In this document: piece by piece, positions 34,346 to 46,057 of the stretch
How positions within the stretch are numbered: position 1 is the stretch's first letter
How the letters are laid out: each line of letters starts with the position of its first letter
From: Trichopria drosophilae
Lineage: Eukaryota > Arthropoda > Insecta > Hymenoptera > Diapriidae
Direction of reading: 5' to 3'
NCBI GenBank assembly: GCA_030407085.1
Contig: CM059584.1
Span: 91,029,501 to 91,093,500 of the forward strand
DNA: 64,000 nucleotides
Notes under the pieces: model-generated
Databases searched by the model: none
Told to the model about the DNA's origin: nothing
The model's input: the letters and a program-made list of their open reading frames with translations, nothing else
Position numbers and translations under genes: made by a program

Positions 34346-35001
34346 ACTATAGGGATTCCTTCTCCACTGTACTAACATTTCGGGGCTGGTTCTGTACCAT
34401 GTGCCGCGATATATCAATCTCAAAAACTCACAGTCGCAGACTGTGAAAACGGTCAAGGGTGAGACAGCAAAGCTACGATGCTTTCTTCAAGGCTTCCTCC
34501 CGTCTAAGTTATACTTTTTAGATTAGTGCTCTCTTGGACTTTTTTTATGGGAAATTTCCTCCTCTACAAAAAAGGTTTAGTAACTTTTTGCTCTATCTTG
34601 CACCGTTTTCAATACGGAAGCGATAGAACGAAGAACGTCGAGTTTTTTAAACAAAAGATAAACATGGCGTCGGACGCCGAATACGTTGTTTTTCATTCTA
34701 CTGTTTCCGTATCGAAAAAGGTACAAGACAGAGTAAACATTTACTAAACCTTTTTTGTAGAGGAGGAAATTGCCTACAAAAAAGTTGTTGAGCGCCCTTG
34801 TCTGAAAAGTATAACTTAGGCGGGAGCAAGCCTCGAAGAAAACATCGTAGCTTTGCTGTCTCATCGTAAACCGTTTTTACAGACTGAGACTGTGAGTTTC
34901 TTAGATTGAAATCTCGCGGCGCATGCTGCAGAACCAGCCCCGAAATCTTCGTACAGTGGCGAAGGAATCCCTTCAGTTTCATACTTGCACAGTTCTCCGT
35001 G
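34320..35001. mobile_element. 682-bp fold-back/MITE-like element with long inverted arms
   Basis: The termini CACGGAGAGAATTGTGCAAG (34320) and its near-complement ending at 35001 are the tips of inverted arms roughly 300 bp long that run almost to the centre (about 34655). TA flanks both ends (34318-34319 and 35002-35003), compatible with a Tc1/mariner-type TA duplication. Open frames on both strands mirror each other through the inverted repeat and are not genes. It is inserted at the end of an RT fragment. Confidence 0.75.
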
Positions 35002-35754
35002 TAGGAAATCCACTTTCTGGATTAACTAGACAAGTTTTAGACTGACTAGAACATGGAAATCCCCGCCAATTGAAATGACTGATAAAAGGCCAAAAAATCT
35101 GCATAAAATATATATCATGTCGACATAGTGTAGTAAAAGATTCATAAAAAAAGCCTGCACACGTTTACTACGTTGCATGCGTTGGTTTTTGACAATAGGC
35201 GTTAAGGGTAAAATAGATTCCTGTAGTCAGATTTTCTTTTGATTGATAGTAGAATATCACAGGTGAAATATCTATTTAACGAAGTCAGCCAAGTGGATGC
35301 ATCCAAGGTACCCCAAGATGACGGTACAGCCAGAATATTGCTAATTTGACAGATGTAGTGTAATCTGAATAAGATTAGTAAATTGGGTGCAGAAGTCTCG
35401 AGTTCTTCCAGTCCAAACTGCTCCCTGTCTCGGGTCAAGTAGCACTATATGTGATGTGTCTCTTAGTGTGTCTCCCAGAATATCATACCATAAACAACAA
35501 CAAAAATAAGCAAAACCAAATGAAATATATTTAGATAATAAAATATGAGCAAAAGTAATACAGGTCATCTAGATCCCCATAAGGTGTAAATATAATAATT
35601 CCTTTAAAAGAAAGAAAACAACGCTGAAAGTAAAAATCACTCTCCATAATTCCAAGATTCTCTGCTCTTTGTGACTTTACATTACCTTCGGTAATTTGTA
35701 ACGAGGAACATCGAAATAAACCCGTTAAAAAATATATATATATATTATATTATA
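35002..35754. other. Unassigned stretch
   Basis: No gene is recognised; a TA-rich microsatellite lies at about 35730-35754. Confidence 0.3.
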
Positions 35755-37036
35755 GAGGAGAACGGGGTAATTCCGACCTACCTAAGCAAAATTGATTTTT
35801 GAGGTAGAGAATGTGATTTAATGAATTTGTACGTTATGCTTTTTTAAAGTGTATTGCATGGGTAAACATTTATCGATATTATTAATACCTTGTTATAGGT
35901 CTATTATAGGATTATACCTCCATTAGTAAAAAATTGCAATTCTTCAGATTCTGTTAAAGTATGGGTAATTCCGACCCCAAAAGGTGTAATTCCGACCGCG
36001 TTTATTTTCAGCATAATTTCGTAGTGATTTATAGGTTTAATTTACATTTGTTAATAATAAGTAAAGAAGATAATATTTTGCTATCACAATAACTTGCTTA
36101 TGTACAACACTACGTACATAGATCACATACCTACTCTACATTGTTGGTCAAAAATGAAAACACAAATAATCACTTCTAATAGCGCACGAGAAAACAAGCG
36201 AAGCAAATTCAAATGTTGTGGTCGAAATGTAGAAAGAAAAAGAACTGCAATCAGTCTCAATATATCTAATTTCATTATTTTCAGTTCATTCTGATCGGCG
36301 CGATAGCTGACCGCTGGTTGATGGTTGTGGCTCTTCGTTAACTTTTTGTTTCTTTCTCGGTTATTTAATTTTGTTCTGCTTCCCTGCTCGCTTTTTTTCA
36401 CTGCCCGCAATTTCTGCCATAATAATGTCATCAGTTAAAATGCACGATCGTCCTGGCTTTCTTCCACGACGTTTGGAGCTTATCCTCGGTGGTGCTTTTG
36501 GATGTGGCTCAATCGATTGAAGTGTTTCACTTAGAGACGTGGTGACGTGGTCACTTGATAATCGTTTTTGATACATTATATATAATGTATACATAACATT
36601 GCATAATGTGGTTGTGATAAAAAACAAACGGAAATAAACACGAAAAAGGACGGTCGCAATTACCCCGTACATTAGGGGTCGGAATTACCCTGCACGTTCT
36701 TGAAAAACACACTATCATCTCACTAAAAACCAAATTGATTTCATTAAATATAAGGTTAAGGTTTTCTAAATTACTTACGTTTGATTCGTTTGCACAATAA
36801 TTTCAAACTATATTCACTTATTTATAATACTACAATTTCTAAAATAGCGAAGTAAGAAACAATAACATCTGCCACATGGTTCAATGCAAAGTAAATAAAC
36901 AACTACCGCAATCAAAATAGTTGTACTTATCGGTGTTTTCACAAAATTTCAATAACATTACGGGATGCCATATTGTAAGCGAGATATTACGGGGGGTCGG
37001 AATTATCCGACCTGTCGTAATTACCCCGTTCTCCCC
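35755..37036 (-). mobile_element. Pogo-like DNA transposon remnant with GGGGTAATTCCGACC termini
   Basis: Inverted termini: GAGGAGAACGGGGTAATTCC from 35755, and its complement ending ACCCCGTTCTCCCC at 37036. TATA stands at both outer sides, consistent with a TA target duplication. The motif GTAATTCCGACC also recurs inside near both ends (about 35965-35998 and 36672-36690). The length of 1.28 kb is short for an autonomous pogo element, and only a C-terminal transposase shard remains. Confidence 0.7.
36361..36560 (-). pseudogene. Pogo-like transposase C-terminal shard
   Basis: The minus-strand frame contains SIEPHPKAPPRISSKRRGRK followed by PGRSCILTDDIIMAEIA and a Lys/Arg-rich end. A basic tail with PKAPPR and RGR-S-ILTD is characteristic of insect pogo-like transposases after the catalytic domain. 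No catalytic residues are preserved. Confidence 0.6.
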
Positions 37037-37052
37037 TATATATATATATATA

Positions 37053-39710
37053 CAGGGTGTCCGAAGAGTATGGAAACGGTCCTGTAACTTTTGAAAGAAC
37101 AAATGTTTCGGAAATCTCTGAAATACGTGAAACAATTTTTCAAAAAATCTATTTTTCCTGTGCCCCCCCCCTCCGCCCAAAGGGGTACGAGGAGGGATGA
37201 ATATCTTAAATGGCAACATGTGTCGAGTGGCGGCATATTTGAAAGGCCTTTTCGAGAGGAATTCCAAACCCTAGGCATAGATGGCGCTGCGATCAATTTT
37301 TAGCGAGCATAATCGACTTTTAAAACTTTTAATCTAGTAACTTTTAAACAAATTAAGGTTTTGACAATTGTCGAATTAAGCGAAACCATTTTTCAAAAAT
37401 ATCTATTTTTATCTGTTTTTGAGGTTAGAAAAAATGTAAGGTAATGAGTGGATTCGTGTTTGGAAGGTGAAAATACATCGGATAGCATAAAAAGCACTAT
37501 AAACATGCACCGAATTTTTATTTTAGGCAAGTTTTAAAATTTTTTCCAACAAATTAAGAGCTTTCGGACGCCATATTGGAGCGGCCATTTTGGATTTTTA
37601 AATCCGCCCTGGACATTCAAAAGTATAGACCTTAAGCTGTAAAATGAGCCCGCATTCGTATTTTTGGTTGTTTTTAATGGTGGGCAGAGCAATGTTCGGT
37701 TGACATGGAATGTCCCATGTATACATACATATCATTAATTTAAAATGACTCATATAAAATGTCGGATCATTTTTCTGAAATGTACTTGGATTTGAATGCA
37801 ATTCGTTAGTTGCAGACTTGCGATAGACGATACGATTCTTATCGCGAGGAGGTTGACGATTTTAAGAATCTTTTTTTTTTTTATTTCAAAAATTTTTTTG
37901 TAACTTTTTTTTTACATTTAAATACACATAATTCGACATTCTAATTTTGGTTCATTGAAAAAGCCATGGAATTACGGAATCTAAAAGTAATGATTTTTAT
38001 TTTGTTAGGTTTAATATTTCTAGTATTGTATTAAGCTTGTGCCAACTACTGAATGAGATGTTCACATTGATGTCCTTCCGCAACTTGACAGTATCCCAAT
38101 CGTGCATAGAAGTTATCATTTACTTTTTGCAGAAATTCTTGAGATATGAAATTAGAACATTGAATTATTATTTCCTTTAACTCATCAATGTCTATAGGCT
38201 TTGTTTCGTACACCTCGTTCTTCAAAAAATCCCAGTAAAAATAATCCAGAAGAGTTAGATCCGGCGAGCTTGATGGACACTCAATGGAACCTCTCCTGCC
38301 GATCCAGCGCCCGGCGAAAATGTTCAATCGATTGAGTACAATCAAACCAAAATGATACGGAGCCCCATTCTGTTGAAACCAGACATTGCCAAATGCTGCA
38401 CCTGTAATATTTTGGATTGCTGGTATAACATAGGTATTCAATAAATTTACGTACTCCACAGCTGTGAAATTCTCTTCAACGAAGAAAGGTCCAACAATTT
38501 GATTGCACAAAATTCCAGCCCAAACATTGATTTTCTATGGATGTTGTGTGTGGGTATCTCTCATCCAATGAGGATTTTCGTCTGACCAATATCGCATATT
38601 GTCTATTAACTTCTCCACTCATTTGAAACGTAGCTTCATAGGAGAAGCATATCTAGAACTTGAAAAACACATTTTCGTCACACCGTCTCATCATTTCCTC
38701 AGAAAATTCTAATCTGCGATTGAAATCGTCTTCCGAAAGCTCTGGCAAAAATTTTATTTTATATGGATGAAACTTATTTTGTCTTAGTATTTCATGGACA
38801 GACGATTTGCCGATACCAGTTTGTTGCGCAATCTTCCTATCTGAAGTATGGCCCTCCTCAACAACACAAGCACAGAGTGCTAAACTGTTATCTTCGTTTG
38901 CAGCCGTTTTTGGTCTCCCCGATTTTGGACGATCTCTGACAGAGCCGGTATCGTGAAATCGAGAAACAGTTTTACAAACAGTTGATTTGCATAGGGATAG
39001 ATGATCAGGATGGGTATCATCAAACTGTTGGGCGACTTTTTCGTTAGATCATTTTTTATCACCACATCCTCGTAGAATAAGGAATTCGATTCTTTCTTTT
39101 TCTTTCAAAGACATTTTATATCAAAAGCAAGGAGACAGAATAGAGAATTTAAAAAATGACAGAAATTTTGAGTAAATAGTGATAAAACGAAACAAAAATG
39201 AAAAAATAAGAACAAATTACAATGGTAGAAAGTTGAAAGTAAAATTGTCGTACGAATAAGCGCAGTATTATCGTATCACTCAAGTTACACTCAATATAAA
39301 TTTCCCTCGATCTTCCAGTTAGAAGATTCTGAACAAAACGCACTTCTTTTACGAGAAAGCCGTAATCAAGATGTACACGAATGTTGCCATCTGTCAACGA
39401 GATATTGTACGAAATAGTCGTGAAAAACTTGAAAGTTCTATCACACGCAAAGAGAAATTTCGAATGTTTATTCTGTGGGTCACCTTTAACGAAAACGATG
39501 TTCTTGCGTACGTGAATCTTTTTCAGCAGGGTCGCATACTTTATTTATTGAGACTCATAAGATTTCGTGATTCGACTGCACTTATTGTAAGAAACTCGTA
39601 CTAAATCTTTAATATTTGAACCAGTTTAACACTTTGTCATAATTTTAATTTCGATGATTACAGCGCCATGTATCCACTAAAACGATCATAATAATAAGGT
39701 AAAATTTAAG
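37053..39710 (-). mobile_element. Tc1/mariner-like element, copy B
   Basis: The left terminus CAGGGTGTCCGAAGAGTATG (37053) lies directly beside the right end of the pogo-like element, separated only by (TA)n. About 990 bp of 3' non-coding sequence matches copy A. The transposase occupies 38046-39114 on the minus strand. The 5' non-coding region to about 39710 matches copy C. The right terminus is not clear. A fragment of the terminal region (ACGGTCCTGTAGAAAGAACG, about 39809) appears in direct rather than inverted orientation, so the right edge is rearranged. Confidence 0.75.
38046..39114 (-). pseudogene. Mariner-like transposase, copy B
   Basis: A 154-residue frame (38510-38046) covers most of the catalytic part: VKFHS-like start replaced by VEENFTAVEYVNLLNTYVIP, VWFQQNGAPYHFGLIVLNRL, GRRGSIECPSSSPDLTLLDY and VYETKPIDIDELKEIIIQCS. 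The second catalytic Asp is changed to Asn (QNGAP); the third (SPDL) is kept. The N-terminal helix-turn-helix part (39114-38700) is broken by frameshifts. Inactive. Confidence 0.8.
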
Positions 39711-39809
39711 TAACTTTTTCTGAACAAACGAAATCTGCAATAAAAAATATTATTTTTTATTCGATCTGTATTTCTCGCGATATCCGACAGTTTACACACT
39801 TTTCACGAA

Positions 39810-40085
39810 ACGGTCCTGTAGAAAGAACGAAATGTTTGAAAATCGCTGAAACACGTGAAACAACGGAAAGGACAAAATGTAACAAAAATTATCAGAAATC
39901 TGTCATTGATAGTCTCAAACCCGTGTTAAAGAGGAAGTGCTAAGAATTTTGTGTGCTATGTTGGATCCGAATATTGGTTTCTGAGATTAAAAATTTCAAA
40001 CCACGAATACTTCCGCGACAAGTGGACGCAACGGCGCACGTTGGTTTATGAACAAGGCGTGGCGGACATTTTCGTATATCCTTCA
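39810..40085 (+). repeat. Shard of the mariner D family 3' region
   Basis: GTTGGATCCGAATATTGGTT followed by TCTGAGATTAAAAATTTCAA (39960-40000) matches 42920-42965 and, inverted, 41060-41090 of element D. It is a short relic beyond copy B. Confidence 0.55.
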
Positions 40086-40319
40086 TCCCCTGGAAAAATC
40101 TTAACCGATTTTAATGATTTTTTTTTATATACTCAGAAATGATTGAAGTATCATTGGCGAGGGCACAATTTTGATATTTTCATTTTTCGAATCACAGTGG
40201 CGTTCTCAAATTCTCTATATTTTAATGACGGTGAACAACTCATTAAAGCATACCGTTATGGATAAAATTCAACTTACGGACTAAGAGGTGCTGTAAGCTG
40301 TTTTTTTTTGGTCGCTGAT

Positions 40320-40580
40320 CAAGATTCTGAGGTCAGAATTTAAAAATTCAAAATGGCGGTATCCAATATAGCGGACGAATTATCAAAAAATGATCAGATT
40401 CGCTTAAAATTTGTTACTCTGGGGTTTTTTGGGTCCCTGAACAAGATTCTGAGGTCAGAATTTAAAAATTCTAAATGGCCGTATCCAAAATGCGGACCAA
40501 TTTTCAAATAAATGCTTACATATGATTAAAATTTGTAACTTGGAGGTTTTTTTGGGTCGCTGAATGCAAAAAACGATCGC
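40320..40580 (+). repeat. ATGGCGG minisatellite array, locus 3
   Basis: Two units about 120 bp apart share GATCAAGATTCTGAGGTCAG/GAACAAGATTCTGAGGTCAG, AATTTAAAAATTC and AAATGGCGGTATCCAA/AAATGGCCGTATCCAA, followed by GTAACTTGGAGGTTTTTTTGGGTCG. Confidence 0.65.
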
Positions 40581-40770
40581 ATTGTCAGCGAATATCGAAA
40601 TCGTCGCGACAATCAAGCAACTCCTGTTCCCATTGGCTGACTTTAATACTAAATAATTTGAAAACTATACATCGCCCAAATTTGTTTCAAAGGAAAAATG
40701 TTCTTAGAATTTATCACAGAATCTACTGTTAACCGGAAGTCATTCAATGGAGAATCACCCAGTATATATA

Positions 40771-43228
40771 GGGTGTCCCAAAAGTTTAGAACCGGTCTTG
40801 TAACTTTTGAAAGAAAAAAGATTTGAAAAATTGCTGAAACACGTGAAACGATTTTTCAAAAAAAGCTACCTTTTTTTTAGGGGTTTCACCCCCCCCCCCC
40901 CCAGGGTGGCGTGGGGCACGAGGGGGGCATGAATATCTTAAATGGCAACATGGGTTGAGTGCGGGCTCATTTGAAAGGTCTCTTCAAGACGAATAGAAAA
41001 CACTGGTCCTTGATGGCGTTAAAATCATTTATCGCCGAATTATTCATCCTTTGAAATTTCTAATCTCAGAAACCAATATTCGGATCCAACATACCAAACA
41101 ATATTTGTAGGGATTAAAAACGCCTAAGCACCCTCCTCTTTTACTCGGACTTGGGACCGTCATAGGCAGAGTTTTGCTACTTTTTTTACATTTTTTCTTT
41201 TCTGTTTTTTTTTTTTTAAATTTTCCTTCGTTTTTTGTGTTTTATTTTCTATATTATTGATCGCCGTTTAAAAAGTGTATTTCAAAATAATTTATTTCAT
41301 GTGCTCAAATTGAGGACCTGCAACTTCCTGATACTGCCCCAGTTTTAAATAGAATTCGTCCAGTACTTTCAGCCTCATATTTCTTGAAATAAGATGTACT
41401 TCCTGGATTATTCGTCCTCGTAATTCTTGCAAGTTGGCGGGTTTCATCGTGTATACCCTGTCTTTGAGGTATCCCCACAAGAAATAATCCAATTGAGTTA
41501 GGTCTGGTGATCTGGAACCGTGGTAACCGTGCCTTCCCATCCATCGCTGTGGAAATGTTTCATCTAGGGAATTGTCGAACCGGTGTCACATAATGAGGTG
41601 TCGCTCCATCTTGTTGAAACCAAGCATTTTGTATATCATCATTGTACATGTTTCGTATTGCAGGTATAACTTCATGTTGAAGTAATTCAAGATAAATGTT
41701 CCCATTTAAATTCTCGTCAATAAAAAACGGTCGGACAATTCCTTATTCACAAAAACCTGCCTATACATTCAACTTCTGAGGCCATTGTGTGCGAATATCT
41801 TACATCCTGTGAGGATTTTTATCACTCCAATATCGGATATTATGACGGTTGACTGCACCGACTAAATGAAACGTGGCTTCATCGGAAAAGATAATACGAT
41901 TCAACAGAGTATAAATGTATCGCAAAATTCAACTCATTTACCATAATCTACTTCTCTGAGTTTTTGAGTAAATTTTATTTTAAAAGGATGCCATTTCTCA
42001 TTTGATAGTAGACGATGAACACTCATTTTAGAAATACCGATTGCCTATGCCGCTTTCCTTACACTAACATTTGGTTTTTCTATAAATGTTTGCATAACTC
42101 CAAAACTTCCATTGTTGTTTGTTGCTGATTTCGAACGCTCACTTCGTGGTCGGGCTTTTACAGTACCTGTATCGTGAAATCGTTGTACTGTTTTCTGCAC
42201 AGTCGACTTAGATATCGGCGGGCGGTCTGGATGCAAATCATTGAAAAATGTAGCGGCTTCCTCGTAAGATCGAGTCAGATTTCCACACCCTCGTGCAATT
42301 AATATTTCTATTCGCTCACGTTCACATAAATTCATTTTTCTTTTTCTAATAGATGAAATATTTTTGTACCAATAATAATATGAATAAAAATATCAGTAGA
42401 AAATCGATTCAAACTATGTATAAGAGTCGGAACTCACTTGTCTGAATGTAATATTTGGTATAACGAATATGTGGCGAAAAGCTTCTTTAATATTCCAAAT
42501 GAAAATCCATTCCCCTAACGGACGCAAAACGCAGAATAGCGAAAGTCACGCCTGTGACTATCGGCGAAACGAGGAACTACAAAGCGAGTATTTTCTTGTG
42601 GGGATATCTCAAAGACAGGGTATACACGACGAAACCCGCCAACTTGCAAGAACTATGAGGACAAATAATCCAGGAAGACTGGGGCAGTGTCAGGAAGTTG
42701 CAGGTGCTCAATTTGAGCACATGAAATACATTATTTTGAAATACACTTTTTAAACGGCGATCAATACTATAGAAAATAAAATACAAAAAACGAAAGAAAA
42801 TTAAAAAAAAAAAAAAAAAGAAAGAATGTAAAAAAAGTAGCAAAACTATGCCTATGACGGTCCCAAGCCCGTGTAAAAGAGGAGGATTCTTAGGCATTTT
42901 TAATCCCTACAAATATTGTTTGGTATGTTGGATCCGAATATTGGTTTCTGAGATTAGAAATTTCAAACGATGAATAATTCGGCGATAAATGATTATAACG
43001 CCATCAAGGACCAGTGTTTTGTATTCGTCTTGAAGAGACCTTTCAAATGAGCCCCCACTCGACCCATGTTGCCATTTAAGATATTCATCCCCCCTCGTGT
43101 CCCACGCCCCCCTTTGGGAACCCCTCAAAAAAGATAGCTTTTTTGAAAAGTCGTTTCACGTGTTTCAGAAATTTTTAAAATTATTTTTCTTACAACAGTT
43201 ACAAGACCGTTTGCAAACTTTTGGAACG

Positions 43229-43231
<3 letters not shown>
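40771..43231 (-). mobile_element. Mariner-like element D with an inverted partial duplicate
   Basis: The left terminus GGGTGTCCCAAAAGTTTAG is at 40771 and its inverse ends at 43231 (TTTTGGAACGCCC). Both sides are TA-rich. The transposase is at 41292-42335 (minus). The right part (about 42575-43231) is an inverted copy of the left end, including the last transposase codons (42590-42725 carry the reverse of 41292-41470) and the whole 3' non-coding part. So both outer ends are the same 3' end and the 5' terminus is not present. Confidence 0.75.
41292..42335 (-). pseudogene. Mariner-like transposase, family D
   Basis: The N-terminal frame (42335-42045, 96 residues) has CERERIEILIARGCGNLTRS, DRPPISKSTVQKTVQRFHDT and a basic stretch. 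The middle is broken by stops. The C-terminal frame (41540-41292) has SRSPDLTQLDYFLWGYLKDR (third catalytic Asp) and ends PQFEHMK. The arrangement is the same as in copies A and B but the sequence differs, so this is a sister family. Confidence 0.8.
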
Positions 43232-43271
<40 letters not shown>

Positions 43272-43973
43272 ATATATATATTTGTATGTAATCTAAGTTT
43301 TGATTCGCCTTTCGATACTGAACATTTCATAATTTTCGTTATTAAAGACTACAATTGTGTGAAATTATTTAAAGAATATGTCACAATAGATCTGTACTTT
43401 TCAAAATTAACCTTTGATTAAAATATTAAAAGTAACAAGTGGGTAAATGGTATGATTGAACTCTTCTGATGCATTTCTAATGTTTTAATGTTTTTGTTCA
43501 TTTGTCTTTTCCCTGTTCCACTTATGGTTACAGTGACTTTCGCCATTGATGATTTTGTCGCTAACGATGCACCCTCCAAATCTGTATTATTATCAATAAA
43601 TTTCGTATTTATTGTGTTGCATGATCGTTGTATTACATACAACTACTCATAAGCTGACTTGTTTTTATTCGACCTTATATTTTATACTCATGCAGATTTT
43701 CTTTCCATATAATTGTAAACTTCTTGCGAATTATTGCGCCGAAAATTGTGTTTTCGGATATAGCATTGAACAACATTGTGAATAATTGAAAAGCATAGAT
43801 GTCGTGTTATACCTTTTGAAACATCAAGTAAATTAATGGATATACCAATAACAATATATAACTACAGAGATAATGTGATACGTAGAGTATATGCAAATTA
43901 TGTACAAACATAAGTGTGCTTTCTTACGAAATTCATAAATACATGATCCTACGACGTCATGCAGGTGACTCAC
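43232..43973. other. (TA)n tract and AT-rich stretch next to the polyglutamine exon
   Basis: 43231-43262 is a TA microsatellite. The rest shows no gene. If 43974-44272 is a host exon, this would be intron or 3' sequence of that gene. Confidence 0.35.
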
Positions 43974-44177
43974 CTGCAATTGATGATGGGACTGCGGGAT
44001 TCCTTGAAAACCTGAAATGTAGGGCCCGGTAACATTTTCACTTGGTGGTAGATGATCGATTCCTTGTTGTTGCTTAGATGTGGGGACTGTCGCATAACTT
44101 TGGTGATTCGTTTGCTGGTACGCTAGATGAGGATTAATTTGTTGAAATTGTTGTTGATGTGGTAGTGGTGATGGTGG

Positions 44178-44224
<47 letters not shown>

Positions 44225-44272
44225 GGTGGTGATGGTGGTTGTTCATTAGTGGTTGTTGTAGTTGTCTAGAGT
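43974..44272 (-). CDS. Candidate host exon encoding a polyglutamine-rich segment
   Basis: On the minus strand a 299-nt exon is bounded by a pyrimidine-rich acceptor (CTGTCTGTCATTTAG) and a donor (CAG followed by GTGAGT). It encodes a His run, 16 consecutive Gln (all CAA codons), then PPSPLPHQQQFQQINPHLAY, QQTNHQSYATVPTSKQQQG and YISGFQGIPQSHHQLQ. The two bases after the acceptor complete a codon, and the exon ends on a codon boundary. Such low-complexity Gln/His/Pro segments are typical of insect transcription regulators. No DNA-binding or other domain is present, so the gene cannot be named. No transposon similarity was seen. Confidence 0.55.
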
Positions 44273-46057
44273 CTAAATGACAGACAGAGACAGACACAGG
44301 CACAATGCAGGCATCTAGCAACAGACAAAAGAACAGAAACGAGTTGTCATTCTTGGCTCATTTGTCAATTTTTCTTTTTCAAATATAAATACCTCTATTT
44401 TGGCTAAATGTAATTGATGTACTTTGTAATATAGAAAAGAAATTAATGTTTTTATTAGCATTGAATTGAATCAGTTGCAAGAAGACTATTCATTTTTAAT
44501 AACTGAAATATTTGAGCATCTGTTCCTTCCTGTTGCTATAAAAGACATTACAGAAAGCCATCAATTATAGAGGGCAATGCAGATATGAACAATCAAGAAT
44601 AGGGAAATGTAATTAAAATAATCCGAATTTTAGTTGAAAAGTTCCATAAAGGCATCAAGTATACATGAAAAAATCTAAATTTGGAAGCAATAGTTCTTAG
44701 TAAATTGATCGCTTAAACTCAGAGAATTAACTGACCTCAGTTTCTCGATATACATTTATGATCAATGCTTCAGACCGTTGATGCTATAAGAGAGATTTTC
44801 ATTCGCAAACATTGCGCTTTTTTCGGCCTTTAGCCTTCGGGAACGTAGCAACGGCGTTAATAGAGAATACACAATACTACAAAGACGATTGATACACATA
44901 TCATTCCAAGCGAAAGTAATTCAAATTATTCTTCCGCCTAGGGATTGGTTGTAGCTTACTGCATTTAAATGGGTCATTAGTTTTGTCCACGGAAAACTAA
45001 AGTAAAAGCGAACTAGGTTCGCTACATAACTCTTTTTCCTTTTTTTTTTTGTTAATGAATTTATGGACATTATTTGCGAATTTAGGATAGTATGAGCACA
45101 TAATGAAATGATAACACTTAACATTTATCATTCTTAATGGAATTAATGAATTAAAAAAACATAATATTTATAAATCAAACATAATAAAAAACATACTTCA
45201 CGTAAAAGAATACAAAAATATTGCTTTTATTTATAAAAAAATTATTGTGTCCGCTTATTTCTATAAATTACATGTTTACTTTGAGTATGGTAATATATTT
45301 TTCTTAATGAGTTCATGAATATCTTTTACGTTGTTAATTCTATGAATATTAATAATTCATACTTAAACCCACGGTATCAATATAAAGTATATATGTTATA
45401 CAATGAATTACATTTCTTGAAGCTTTAAGCGCCACCCGACATCAGAACTGTAACCAACGTATAAGCAATTTCAAAATCTCGTGACATTTTCTCAAAATCA
45501 ATGACATATACGCTCCCATATATTGTAATTTCAAACACGTTAACGTATTGTTAAGCAGGTGGCTTCAATAATAAAAAAAAATAACGTAAAAGAATATTTG
45601 TACAACTGAGCATATAATAAACTAATCATGTATGTGGATATAGTATTCGCAGTATTATTTTAAACTATAAGTAAAATTTATTGAAAAATTAATTTATTTG
45701 ATGGCATTGCAAAAATTTCTTTGTAAATAACTCCATCCTTTACAAACCTAAAATCTTATAATGTAACACATTTTTAAGGTGTTTTAAATTTGTTGTACAC
45801 GTGCCTAATTTAGTATGTGTGTGGGCATTTATATATACATTAAAAATTAAGCTTGTGACAATTACGTATTTTTATAAATAACAATGCAACAGTCCATTTC
45901 ATGCAACGTATTCCCAGGAAGATTGCTTGTAAGATTTTTTTTTGCTAATGTTACTGCATAAGTAAGATTTATATTTATTATTAGCGGTACAAAAAAAAAA
46001 CGAGGACCCTAATATATACAATAAACGATTCTTATAAATTCCAACTATTTGTTTATT
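44273..46057. other. AT-rich stretch, no gene recognised
   Basis: No open frame with recognisable motifs, apart from the plausible branch/pyrimidine tract directly upstream of the exon at 44272. Could be intron. Confidence 0.3.

Noticed and set aside
34526..34982. Small proteins on both strands of the fold-back element
   Set aside because: The frames mirror each other because of the inverted arms; no independent coding signal.
43232..43265. (TA)n tracts as origins or hairpins
   Set aside because: Ordinary microsatellites next to TA-targeting mariner and pogo elements; the tract at 63796-63838 is judged the same way.
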